This document shows positions 37,581-50,500 of a DNA stretch of 64,000 nt, in pieces (position 1 is the stretch's first letter; every line of letters begins with the position of its first letter). This DNA comes from Paraescarpia echinospica (lineage: Eukaryota; Annelida; Polychaeta; Sabellida; Siboglinidae), in contig CM034542.1 in the NCBI GenBank assembly GCA_020002185.1, positions 57,267,650 through 57,331,649 on the forward strand. Direction: 5' to 3'. The notes under the pieces are model-generated. The model made no database searches, was not told the origin of the DNA, and worked only from the letters and a program-made list of their open reading frames with translations. The position numbers and the translations under genes are program-made.

Positions 37581-38492
37581 ACACTGGCGCAGTCACCACT
37601 CGGTCCACAGACTCCATACCATCGTCATCCCGGTGTACGATGGCAGTGAACGTAATTTTTGTTGGTTTTGATTTGAAAAACGCGTAATGTCATTTTGATA
37701 TTTCTTCAACAGCATGGTGAAAAAAATATGCTACATTGCTGTTTCAACCCTAGGGAAATAACGAAGCACATGCGTTCAGTATATTGGGTACCAAAAACCC
37801 AAATGCTCCCGATTACTAGTATTTTCTAAAGAAAGAAATCATCCGAAAACTCGGATAAAATTATTCATCGTAATTTTACCGAATCGAATGTTACAAAACA
37901 GTTTTAGTGGGTGAAGTTAACGCAACGTTAACAAGGTGTAAAATACGGTCGACGATTTTTTTATTTGTTTCAAACGCCGGAAACTTTCCCACAACAGTGC
38001 CGACTGCCGTCTTTGTAGTGCCAGTTTTTTACTAACAGCAGTAATTAACAATGTATCTATGCTTTTGCATTAAAACAGTATCCATTTGAATATTGCAACA
38101 AACTGTACACACCCCACGGGTGCGTAGAGTATTTCCAGGAACTGCCCTGTAAAGGCTGTGCCAAAGTCGGAGAAAGGCTCCGCATGTGCGGGTCCTGTCA
38201 CGCAGCCCATCGTGTATAAAGGGCTAGTTCGGGTCATTACATAGTTGACGGGTTTGTATCCGTCAATCAAATTCTTACCTGCTCCCCCGATTCAGCCCGT
38301 CCAAATGACAGGGTGACGGGTCTCTGTATTAGTTCATGATTACAACCCTTATCAGAGCACAAAAAGAATCCCAAAAGTTGCCATTAAACCAAAGCGATTT
38401 TGTTCCCTTGCAGGAACATTGTTTGATCTAAATTGTATGTACTGTTCCAAGTGAAAGTTAAGTACATAATTTGTTTAATTTTCTACTTACAG
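37581..38492. promoter_or_regulatory. Upstream region of DHDDS
   Basis: The region ends with an acceptor (TTCTACTTACAG at 38492) ten bases before the DHDDS ATG, so a 5' untranslated exon should lie within or upstream of it. I cannot identify that exon. Confidence 0.4.
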
Positions 38493-38502
38493 GCACATTG
38501 AA

Positions 38503-41500
38503 ATGAGCAGAATGTGGCTGTGGGGAAATATCAAGTCGTGGTTTGGTGGTTTTTGCAATGAAGTGCTCAAGGTCGGCCCCATTCCCAGACACATTGCGGT
38601 TATCATGGATGGCAACCGCAGGTTTGCCAAGAAGAAGAGTATAGACAGGTCACAGGGCCACCTGAAGGGCTTCGACAAACTGCTCGAGGTAGGGCTGATG
38701 GGCGCTCGAGGTATGGCTGATAGGGGCTCGAGGTAGGGCTGTTGGGTGCTAGAGGTAGGGCTGGTGGGGGCTCGAGGTAGGGCTGGTGGGGGCTCAAGGT
38801 AGGGCTGGTGGGGGCTCGAGGTACGGCTGATGGGGGCTCGATGTACGTCTTATGGGAACTTGAGGTACGGCTGATGGGGGCTCGAGGTAGGGCTGGTGGT
38901 GGCTTGAGGTAGGACTGGTGCAGCTCGAGTTACTGTTTATAGAGGCTCGAGGTACGGGTGATGGGGGCTCGAGGTAGGGCTGATGGGGGCTCGGGGTAGG
39001 GTTGAAGGAAGCTCAAGGTAGGGCTGGTGGAAGCTCGAGGTAGGGCTGGTGGGGGCTCGAGGTGGGGCTGATGGGGACTCGAGGTAGGGCTGGTGGGGAC
39101 TCTAGGTAGGGCGGGTGGGGCTTTAGGTAGGGCTGGTGGGGGTTTGAGGTAGAGCGGGTGGGGCTTTAGGTAGGGCTGGTGGGGGTTTGAGGTAGAGCAG
39201 GTGGGGGCTCGATTTATGGCTGGTTGGGGCTCGAGATAGGGCTGGTAGGGGCTCATGGTTGGGCTGATGGTGGCTCTAGGTATGGCTGATGGGGGGCTCG
39301 AGTTAGGGCTGATGGGGGCTTGAGGTATGGGTGATGGGGTCTCGAGGTATGAGTGATGGGGGCTCGAGCTAGGGCTGATGGGGGACTTTCTCTTTCATCT
39401 GTATGCAAGAGACTACATATAGAATGTGCATAAAATGAACAGTGCAAGTGCAATTAATTATTGTTTACATAGATCAAACAAGGCAGAGGATTAGTTGTAC
39501 TTTGTATGATTGAAAATATTGCAACCTGTTACAATAAAAGATGGTTTATGATGAGTGTTTGTTTTGCAATGTAGGACGTGTGACTTTGTCAAGTCTTAAT
39601 TGTTTACCAAATGTTTCATACAATTGAATAAACAGTGTGACTGTGATGTGTCTTCGTGATTCCCATATTACAAAGAAATGCTTGTGGATAGAAAATGCCA
39701 AAATATGTTCACCAGTACTATGAATGTTACCAAATGTGTTGTTAATGTCACAATGTGACGATGTAAACATTATTTTTAAATATCTTGTACATAGGGTGTT
39801 AAATATTTTGTAAAGCAGTTTTGAATGGAACAAAGGACTGGAAGCGCACTATATGAGACTTTATTATAAATTACCAGGTAATTTCACTTACATTCTTCAG
39901 ACTCTGGAGTGGTGTCATGAGCTGGGCGTCACAGAAGTGACAGTGTACGCATTCAGTATAGAGAACTTCAACAGATCAAAGGAAGAAGTGGACGGTTTGA
40001 TGGAATTAGCAAGACAGAAATTTTCACATTTTATGCAGGAAAGGTAAACATGCTGTGACTATATCAGTTGCCTTTAAAAGACTGTTATGACACTGTTGGA
40101 CAGGGGATAATTTGCAGTGATGTTTTAAATTACATCTTATATAATTGGAGTCGTTTCTGATGTAAAACTATATTATGTGCTTGTACTATTATAATTACAG
40201 TTATAATCATAATATTGAAGTTGTGATTATTATGTAAGCAATATATAACTGTAAAGCTGCTTTACTTGATATTAATCCAATTTCATGTTCGTGAAATATT
40301 TAACAATAGTTGTAGTTTTGTGTTTTCGCCATTGCGTTTACACTGTACATTCAATGTTATTCCTCTGTTACCACTCAGCTGTTGAAGGATTAGGCAGTGT
40401 CATGCTTTGAGAATATCTAGCGCTGTGTTCTTTGTTGTTGGGGCTACTGATCTTGGTTAATTCGCTATTCTAAATGTATGGAGTTGTTTAGTCATTTCAG
40501 TTCATTGGAATATTTACCCTGTTTGTTATCATATATATATATATATATGTGAACATTTTAAACTTCATTTAGATATACATTTTTTATTTCTGGAATTTCT
40601 TTAAGGGATGATATAGGGGTTATGATGGGGTAAACTGCTACACTGGTTCACCCCTGACATCTTCATGTGAGTTACTTAATTTTTTTTATAAATGACAGTT
40701 TTTTAATAGTATTTTTGGAACAACTTCTAAGTAAAACACAGCGATGATATCAGTTCTATCAAGTTCACTTAACTAGTAAACTTTTTGGCATAAATGTGTT
40801 TTAATGAAAAATTGAAAATATGTATACAATGTGTATATACATATTTTTATGTTCAGTGTTTGGTTGGCAGAGAGATAATCGAGAAGAACGGTCTGTGTAT
40901 ACGAGTGATTGGCAAGTTGTCACTCCTACCCAAAGATCTCCAAGAAGTTATTTCTCAAGTTGTACACATGACAAAACACCATAATAGGTACAAGCTTTTT
41001 ATAGCCATTTCTAGAACCCATTTAGTGGTTTTTGTGTTTTTAACCATAATTTTCATACCATATTCGTTTTATTCAACGTACATGCCCTAATTAGAGTACA
41101 CCTCCTTTTTCATCAGCGTCTGACATTGATCTATGATTAAAATAGGTCATCAGAATGATCAGATCTATTATGTATTGTAATTAAGAGTGAAATTAAGTGC
41201 ATAGTCGATAAATTTGTACCCTTCAAAAAACAAGGGAAACGGTCCAAAAAGAAACACATATCGAAAGAAGCCATTAGAAAAATTAAGTATAAACAAATGA
41301 TGTGGAAGTCATATAGATGTACTGGAAATGATGAAGACTACAACAAAGCAAACAGAAAGTTCAGGATAAGGTCGGTCCTCTAGAAGACAGTGCTGGAAAT
41401 ATAATATCAGAGGGATTCTTAATGGCAGAAGACCTGAATGAGTACTTTAGTTCAGTGTTTACCAGAGAAGATATTAGTTCACTGCCAGTACCAGAGGCTA

Positions 41501-44500
41501 AGTTCAAGGGGGCAGATTCAGACTATTTAGGACAATTAATTGTAACCCCGCAAATGGTACCTAAGAAAATAAAGGCTATGAAGAATAATAAATCACCTGG
41601 AGTGGACGGGATTCCGCCTAAACTACTACTGGAAATTGTAGAACAAATTAGCGTACCGCTTGCAACAGTTTTCAATTTGTCATTAGAAGAGGGAGTGGTT
41701 CCTTTAGAATGGAAAGAGGCAAACATTATACCGTTATTTAAAAAAGGTTCGAGAAACAAATCAGAGAACTATAGACCAGTGAGTTTAACATCAGTGATTT
41801 GCAAATTATTAGAAAGACTAATTAAAGATCACATGGTGGATTTTCTTGTTAAACAAAACTTGATAAACCCATCTCAACATGGTTTTTTAAAGCAAGGTCA
41901 TGCTTAACAAATATGTTATGTTTTTTGGAAGACATCACTAAGTGGGTAGATGAGGGATCACCGGTAGATATCGTCTACTTAGATTTTCAAAAAGCTTTCG
42001 ACAAAGTACCACATCAAAGATTACTGCTGAAACTAAAGGCCCATGGCATAGGAAATGGTATAATAAACTGGATAGAACAATGGCTGATTGACAGAAGACA
42101 ACGTGTAGTAGTTGATGGGGAGGCTTCAAACTGGAAATCGGTATTGAGTGGGGTACCACAGGGATCAGTATTAGGACCTATATTATTCTTAATATATATC
42201 AACGATTTGGATGATGAAATAACAAGCAAGGTGTTGAAATTTGCGGATGATACAAAAGTGTTTAGAAGGATTAAAAGTGATGGAGATAGACAGCATTTAC
42301 AAGATGATCTTGACAGGTTGATCAAATGGTCTGAAAAGTAGCAAATGCTGTTCAATTTTGGGAAATGTAAATGCCTCCACACAGGACATGGGAACGAAGA
42401 GGTAGAATATACAATGGGGGGTACTGTACTAAGTACTACTGTAAAAGAAAAGGACTTAGGGTTAACCATTAGTGCTGATATGAAGGTTTCAGAGCAGTGC
42501 GGAATTGCAGCTTCAAATGGAAATCAAATTCTTGGATTAATTAGGCGAAACATAACGTATAAGGAAAAAGAGCTAATAATACCGCTGTACAAAACAATAG
42601 TTAGGCCTCATTTAGAATATTGTATTCAAGCGTGGAGGCCATAGCGCAGGAAGGACATAGATGTGCTAGAAAGAGTGCAGAGGAGAGCAACTAAAATGAT
42701 ACCAAAACTGGGGGATCTTAGTTACAAAATACGCCTAAAAAATGCGGTTTAACAACACTAGAGACCAGGAGAATGAGAGGAGATCAGATAGAAGTGTTTA
42801 AAATATTGAATGGTTATGAAAATATTGATATTTTTTTTTTTCAGTTAAGAAAGAAGGACTAGAGGACATGAAGTTACATTGGCAAAGGAGCAGAGTAGAT
42901 TAGATATAAGAAAGTTTTCATTTTCACAAAGGACTGTAAATGAATGGAACAGATTATCTGCTGATTGTGTGGGTGCTACTAGCGTGAATATGTTTAAAAA
43001 TAAAATCGACACATACCTCAGAAGGGCGGGATACACATAGACAAAAGGGTCGGACTCTCGATAAGCCAAAGGGCTTCCTTGTCCACCTGCCACCTAGAGT
43101 TAATTCTCTGGGTGGCAATCTTGTTAAATCTTGTTAAATTAATTCCCTGTCAACCAGTGACATGCGAAAGTTCCACCTGCATCCACATTCCACAGCAGTT
43201 TTCATTTGACCACAAAATCACAACAGTGGATGTATAACTCACGTCCAGATGATGCTGACATCCCAGCTGAACTAGTCTAAAGTTGAATTTACGCAGAACC
43301 AGAGTACTGTCTTGGCCTGCTATGTTACTTTGTCCATGTTTTAGTACGTATGTCATGCAGACTGTTTGTATCCCTAAGCCCTGCCAAGTTATTTCTCCAA
43401 TCAGAAGCAGTTTTACACATGTGGTAATCACACATAATTGACAATAATATGTGCTACAATTCATTGTGACACACGATGTCACTGGTACTATGTCTATGTT
43501 TAAAATAAAAATGATGAATTTGGTGTCGTCACCTGGCGGGTTACACTTGAAACAGTAAATTACACAAAATGATACCAGGAGGCGCCACAGTTTGTCATTT
43601 TCACACGTGAAAAAAGAGATGTTTGTGTAACCGTAAGAGTTTTTAATGAATAATGTTAGTTTTAACTTAATCTTAAAAATAGCTTTGTTTGTAGAAACAC
43701 AAAATAGAGGATTAGTTATACTTTGTGCAATTGAAAATAATGCAGTTTGTTACAAATTTTTGCTCAATGAAAAATGGTTTATAATGAATGCTTGTTTTGC
43801 ATTTTAGAACATTTCTTAATGTGTGTTTTGCCTACACATCCCGTGATGAGATCTGTTGTGCAATGAGAGAACTGGCTCAAGGCGTACAGATGGGGCACAT
43901 CAGAGAGAGGTGAGTTGAGGTCACTGTTGAGGTCTGTCTCTATCCACCCTTCAGGGGATACAGATGGGGCACATCAGAGAGAGGTGAGTTGAGGTCACTG
44001 TTGAGGTCTGTCTCTATCCACCCTTCAGGGGATACAGATGGGGCACATCAGAGAGAGATGAGTTCAGAGGTCACCAGTAACGTCTGTCTCTATCAACTCC
44101 TCATACTGTACATATCAGTAGCATGTGATAAAGTAATTCTATGTCACCTGTATCTTGCTTGCAAATGTTACTATATGCTGCATATATGTGACCATTCAAA
44201 CATGCATTTTTAGGGATAATCTCAAAACGTCGATGTCCGATATCAGATGAAATTACTTTCATTTGGGGATGAGAGGCCAGAGGCAGTTTTTGTCTGGCGA
44301 CATTGAGATGTTATGCTTTGGACCGATACTGTTAATATATTTATATCATCATATCGATGTTTACAAACTATTGTCTGCGGGGGGATGGTATGGCTGTGGC
44401 CAGATGAAAGTAATTTTGTCAGATATCAGACATTGACGTTTTGAGATGATCACTTCAGGGTGGATCAACATTACAAGTGTGTTGTTGTTATTGTTGTTGC

Positions 44501-47500
44501 TATTGTTGTTGTTGTGTTGCAGTGACATCAGTGAGGAGTTGTTGAATCAATGTCTCTACACCAACAAGTCCCCAGACCCTGACCTTATCCTGAGGACGTC
44601 GGGAGAGGTTCGTCTCAGTGACTTCCTCTTGTGGCAGGTTAGTCCACACTCACTTATAGCACTTCAATGTGTGTGTTTGTATGTGTGTTTGTGCGTTTGT
44701 GTATATATCTGTGTGTGTTTGTGTATGGTGTTTTTTGTGTCTGTGTGTGTGTGTGTCATCTGTGTATGTGTCGTATGTGTGTTTGTGTCTGTGTGTTTGT
44801 GTGTGTGTAAGTGTAAGTGCGTGAGTAAATAATAAATAGACGACAAGATTGTTTTCTTGCAGAGTACATTCAGTGTGTTGTCCTTCCTAAAAGTAATTAA
44901 TAAATAGACGACAAGATTATTTTCTTGCAGAGTGCATTCAGTGTGTTGTCCTTCCTAAAAGTAAATAATAAATAGACGACAAGATTATTTTCTTGCAGAG
45001 TACGTTCAGTGTGTTGTCCTTCCTAAAAGTAAATCATAAATAGACGACAAGATTGTTTTCTTGCAGAGTACATTCAGTGTATTGTCCTTCCTAAAAGTAA
45101 ATAATAAATAGACGACAAGATTATTTTCTTGCAGAGTACATTCAGTGTGTTGTCCTTCCTAAAATTAAATAATAAATTGACGACAAGATTATTTTCTTGC
45201 AGAGTACATTCAGTGTGTTGTCCTTCCTAAAAGTAAATAATAAATAGACGACAAGATTGTTTTCTTGCAGAGTACATTCAGTGTGTTGTCCTTCCTAAAA
45301 GTAAATAATAAATAGACGACAAGATTGTTTTCTTGCAGAGTACATTCAGTGTGTTGTCCTTCCTAAAAGTAAATAATAAATAGACGACAAGATTGTTTTC
45401 TTGCAGAGTACATTCAGTGTGTTGTCCTTTCTAAAAGTAATTAATAAATAGACGACAAGATTATTTTCTTGCAGAGTACATTCAGTGTGTTGTCCTTCCT
45501 AAAAGTAAATAATAAATAGACGAAAAGATTGTTTTCTTGCAGAGTACATTCAGTGTGTTGTCCTTCCTAAAAGTAATTAATAAATAGACGACAAGATTAT
45601 TTTCTTGCAGAGTGCATTCAGTGTGTTGTCCTTCTTAAAAGTAAATAATAAATAGACGACAAGATTATTTTCTTGCAGAGTACATTCAGTGTGTTGTCCT
45701 TCCTAAAAGTAAATCATAAATAGACGACAACATTGTTTTCTTGCAGAGTACATTCAGTGTGTTGTCCTTCCTAAAAGTAATTAATAAATAGACGACAAGA
45801 TTGTTTTCTTGCAGAGTACATTCAGTGTGTTGTCCTTCCTAAAAGTAAATAATAAATAGACGACAAGATTGTTTTCTTGCAGAGTACATTCAGTGTGTTG
45901 TCCTTCCTAAAAGTAAATAATAAATAGACGACAAGATTATTTTCTTGCAGAGTACATTCAGTGTGTTGTCCTTCCTAAAAGTAAATAATAAATAGACGAC
46001 AAGATTGTTTTCTTGCAGAGTACATTCAGTGTGTTGTCCTTCCTAAAAGTAATTAATAAATAGACGACAAGATTATTTTCTTGCAGAGTACATTCAGTGT
46101 GTTGTCCTTCTTAAAAGTAAATAATAAATAGACGACAAGATTATTTTCTTGCAGAGTACATTCAGTGTGTTGTCCTTCCTAAAAGTAAATAATAAATAGA
46201 CGACAACATTGTTTTCTTGCAGAGTACATTCAGTGTGTTGTCCTTCCTAAAAGTAATTAATAAATAGACGACAAGATTGTTTTCTTGCAGAGTACATTCA
46301 GTGTGTTGTCCTTCCTAAAAGTAATTAATAAATAGACGACAAGATTGTTTTCTTGCAGAGTACATTCAGTGTGTTGTCCTTCCTAAAAGTAAATAATAAA
46401 TAGACGACAAGATTGTTTTCTTGCAGAGTACATTCAGTGTGTTGTCCTTCCTAAAAGTAAATAATAAATAGACGACAAGATTATTTTCTTGCAGAGTACA
46501 TTCAGTGTGTTATCCTTCCTAAAAGTAAATAATAAATAGACGACAAGATTTTTTCTTGCAGAGTACATTCAGTGTGTTGTCCTTCCTAAAAGTAAATAAT
46601 AAATAGACGACAAGATTGTTTTCTTGCAGAGTACATTCAGTGTGTTGTCCTTCCTAAAATTAGAGTACATTCAGTGTGTTGTCCTTCCTAAAATAAAATA
46701 AATAGACGACAAGATTGTTTTCTTGCAGAGTACATTCAGTGTGTTGTCCTTCCTAAAAGTAAATAATAAATAGACGACAAGATTGTTTTCTTGCAGAGTA
46801 CATTCAGTGTGTTGTCCTTCCTAAAAGTAAATAATAAATAGACGACAAGATTGTTTTCTTGCAGAGTACATTCAGTGTGTTGTCCTTCCTAAAAGTAAAT
46901 AATAAATAGACGACAAGATTGTTTTCTTGCAGAGTACATTCAGTGTGTTGTCCTTCCTAAAAATAAATAATAAATAGACGACAAGATTGTTTTCTTGCAG
47001 AGTACATTCAGTGTGTTGTCCTTCCTAAAAGTAAATAATAAATAGACGACAAGATTATTTTCTTGCAGAGTACATTCAGTGTGTTGTCCTTCCTAAAAGT
47101 AAATAATAAATAGACGACAAGATTATTTTCTTGCAGAGTACATTCAGTGTGTTGTCCTTCCTAAAAGTAAATAATAAATAGAAGACAAGATTTTTTCTTG
47201 CAGAGTACATTCAGTATGTTGTCCTTCCTAAAAGTAAATAATAAATAGACGACAAGATTGTTTTCTTGCAGAGTACATTCAGTGTGTTGTCCTTCCTAAA
47301 ATTAAATAATAAATAGACGACAAGATTGTTTTCTTGCAGAGTACATTCAGTGTGTTGTCCTTCCTAAAAGTAAATAATAAATAGACGACAAGATTATTTT
47401 CTTGCAGAGTACATTCAGTGTGTTGTCCTTCCTAAAAGTAAATAATAAATAGACGACAAGATTATTTTCTTACAGAGTACATTCAGTGTGTTGTCCTTCC

Positions 47501-50500
47501 TAAAAGTAAAATCATAAATAGACGACAAGATTGTTTTCTTGCAGAGTACATTCAGTGTATTGTCCTTCCTAAAAGTAAATAATAAATAGACGACAAGATT
47601 ATTTTCTTGCAGAGTACATTCAGTGTGTTATCCTTCCTAAAAGTAAATAATAAATAGACGACAAGATTATTTTCTTGCAGAGTACATTCAGTGTGTTGTC
47701 CTTTCTAAAAGTAATTAATAAATAGACGACAAGATTATTTTCTTGCAGAGTACATTCAGTGTGTTGTCCTTCCTAAAAGTAAATAATAAATAGACGACAA
47801 GATTGTTTTCTTGCAGAGTACATTCAGTGTGTTGTCCTTCCTAAAAGTAATTAATAAATAGACGACAAGATTATTTTCTTGCAGAGTGCATTCAGTGTGT
47901 TGTCCTTCTTAAAAGTAAATAATAAATAGACGACAAGATTATTTTCTTGCAGAGTACATTCAGTGTGTTGTCCTTCCTAAAAGTAAATCATAAATAGACG
48001 ACAACATTGTTTTCCTGCAGAGTACATTCAGTGTGTTGTCCTTCCTAAAAGTAATTAATAAATAGACGACAAGATTGTTTTCTTGCAGAGTACATTCAGT
48101 GTGTTGTCCTTCCTAAAAGTAATTAATAAATAGACGACAAGATTGTTTTCTTGCAGAGTACTTTCAGTGTGTTGTCCTTCCTAAAAGTAAATAATAAATA
48201 GACGACAAGATTGTTTTCTTGCAGAGTACATTCAGTGTGTTGTCCTTCCTAAAAGTAAATAATAAATAGACGACAAGATTGTTTTCTTGCAGAGTACATT
48301 CAGTGTGTTGTCCTTCCTAAAAGTAAATAATAAATAGACGACAAGATTATTTTCTTGCAGAGTACATTCAGTGTGTTGTCCTTCCTAAAAGTAAATAATA
48401 AATAGACGACAAGATTATTTTCTTGCAGAGTACATTCAGTGTGTTGTCCTTCCTAAAAGTAAATCATAAATAGACGACAACATTGTTTTCTTGCAGAGTA
48501 CATTCAGTGTGTTGTCCTTCCTAAAAGTAATTAATAAATAGACGACAAGATTGTTTTCTTGCAGAGTACATTCAGTGTGTTGTCCTTCCTAAAAGTAATT
48601 AATAAATAGACGACAAGATTGTTTTCTTGCAGAGTACATTCAGTGTGTTGTCCTTCCTAAAAGTAAATAATAAATAGACGACAAGATTGTTTTCTTGCAG
48701 AGTACATTCAGTGTGTTGTCCTTCCTAAAAGTAAATATTAAATAGACGACAATATTGTTTTCTTGCAGAGTACATTCAGTGTGTTGTCCTTCCTAAAAGT
48801 AAATAATAAATAGACGACAAGATTATTTTCTTGCAGAGTACATTCAGTGTGTTATCCTTCCTAAAAGTAAATAATAAATAGACGACAAGATTTTTTCTTG
48901 CAGAGTACATTCAGTATGTTGTCCTTCCTAAAAGTAAATAATAAATAGACGACAAGATTGTTTTCTTGCAGAGTACATTCAGTGTGTTGTCCTTCCTAAA
49001 AGTAAATAATAAATAGACGACAAGATTGTTTTCTTGCAGAGTACATTCAGTGTGTTGTCCTTCCTAAAAGTAAATAATAAATAGACGACAAGATTATTTT
49101 CTTGCAGAGTACATTCAGTGTGTTGTCCTTCCTAAAAGTAAATCATAAATAGACGACAAGATTATTTTCTTGCAGAGTACATTCAGTGTGTTGTCCTTCC
49201 TAAAAGTAAATCATAAATAGACGACAAGATTGTTTTCTTGCAGAGTACATTCTGTGTATTGTCCTTCCTAAAAGTAAATAATAAATAGACGACAAGATTA
49301 TTTTCTTGCAGAGTACATTCAGTGTGTTATCCTTCCTAAAAGTAAATAATAAATAGACGACAAGATTATTTTCTTGCAGAGTACATTCAGTGTGTTGTCC
49401 TTTCTAAAAGTAATTAATAAATAGACGACAAGATTATTTTCTTGCAGAGTACATTCAGTGTGTTGTCCTTCCTAAAAGTAAATAATAAATAGACGACAAG
49501 ATTGTTTTCTTGCAGAGTACATTCAGTGTGTTGTCCTTCCTAAAAGTAAATCATAAATAGACGACAAGATTGTTTTCTTGCATAGTACATTCATTGTGTT
49601 GTCCTTCCTAAAAGTAAATAATAAATAGACAACAAAATTGTTTTCTTGCAGAGTACATTCAGTGTGTTGTCCTTCTTAAAAATAAATCATAAATAGACGA
49701 CAACATTGTTTTCTTGCAGAGTACATTCAGTGTATTGTCCTTCATAAAAGTGCTGTGGCCAGAGTTCACGGATTGGGACCTGCGAGCAGCAGTCATCTAC
49801 TACCAGAAGAACTACGATGCCGTACAGGTGAGAATATGATGCCATACAGGTGAGAATATGATGCCGTACAGGTGAGAATATGACGCTGTACAGGTGAGAA
49901 TATGCCGCCGTACAGGTGAGAATATGCCGCCGTACAGGTGAGAATATGCCGCCGTACAGGTGAGAATATGACGCCATACAGGTGAGAATATGACGCCGTA
50001 CAGGTGAGAATAAGCCGCCGTACAGGTGAGAATACGACGCCGTACAGGTGAGAATATGACGCCGTACAGGTGAGAATATGCCGTCGTACAGGTGAGAATA
50101 CGACGCCGTACAGTTGAGAATATGACGCCGTACAGGTGAGAATATGACGCCGTACAGGTGAGAATATGACGCCGTATAGGTGAGAATATGATGCCGTATA
50201 GATGAGAATATGACGCCATACAGGTGAGAATGTGACGCCGTACAGGTGAGAATGTGACGCCGTACAGGTGAGAATGTGACGCCGTACAGGTGAGAATATG
50301 ACGCCGTACAGGTGAGAATATGACGCCGTACAGGTGAGAATATGACGCCGTACAGGTGAGAATATGACGCCATACAGGTGAGAATATGATGCCGTACAGG
50401 TGGGAATATGATGCCGTACAGGTGAGAATATGACATGACCATACAAAATATTGATAGTATTTTATCTTACATAAGAAAGATAGAAGGACTTGTGCACACA

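Noticed and set aside
35195..37687. Very long open frames (773, 787, 788 and 503 codons) as proteins
   Set aside because: They overlap on both strands and follow directly from a 33-bp unit without stops. There are no splice sites, no non-repeat domain and no conserved start.
44832..49719. CRISPR array
   Set aside because: The regular spacing is due to whole-unit tandem repetition without unique spacers, and the unit is DHDDS exon-edge sequence in an animal genome.
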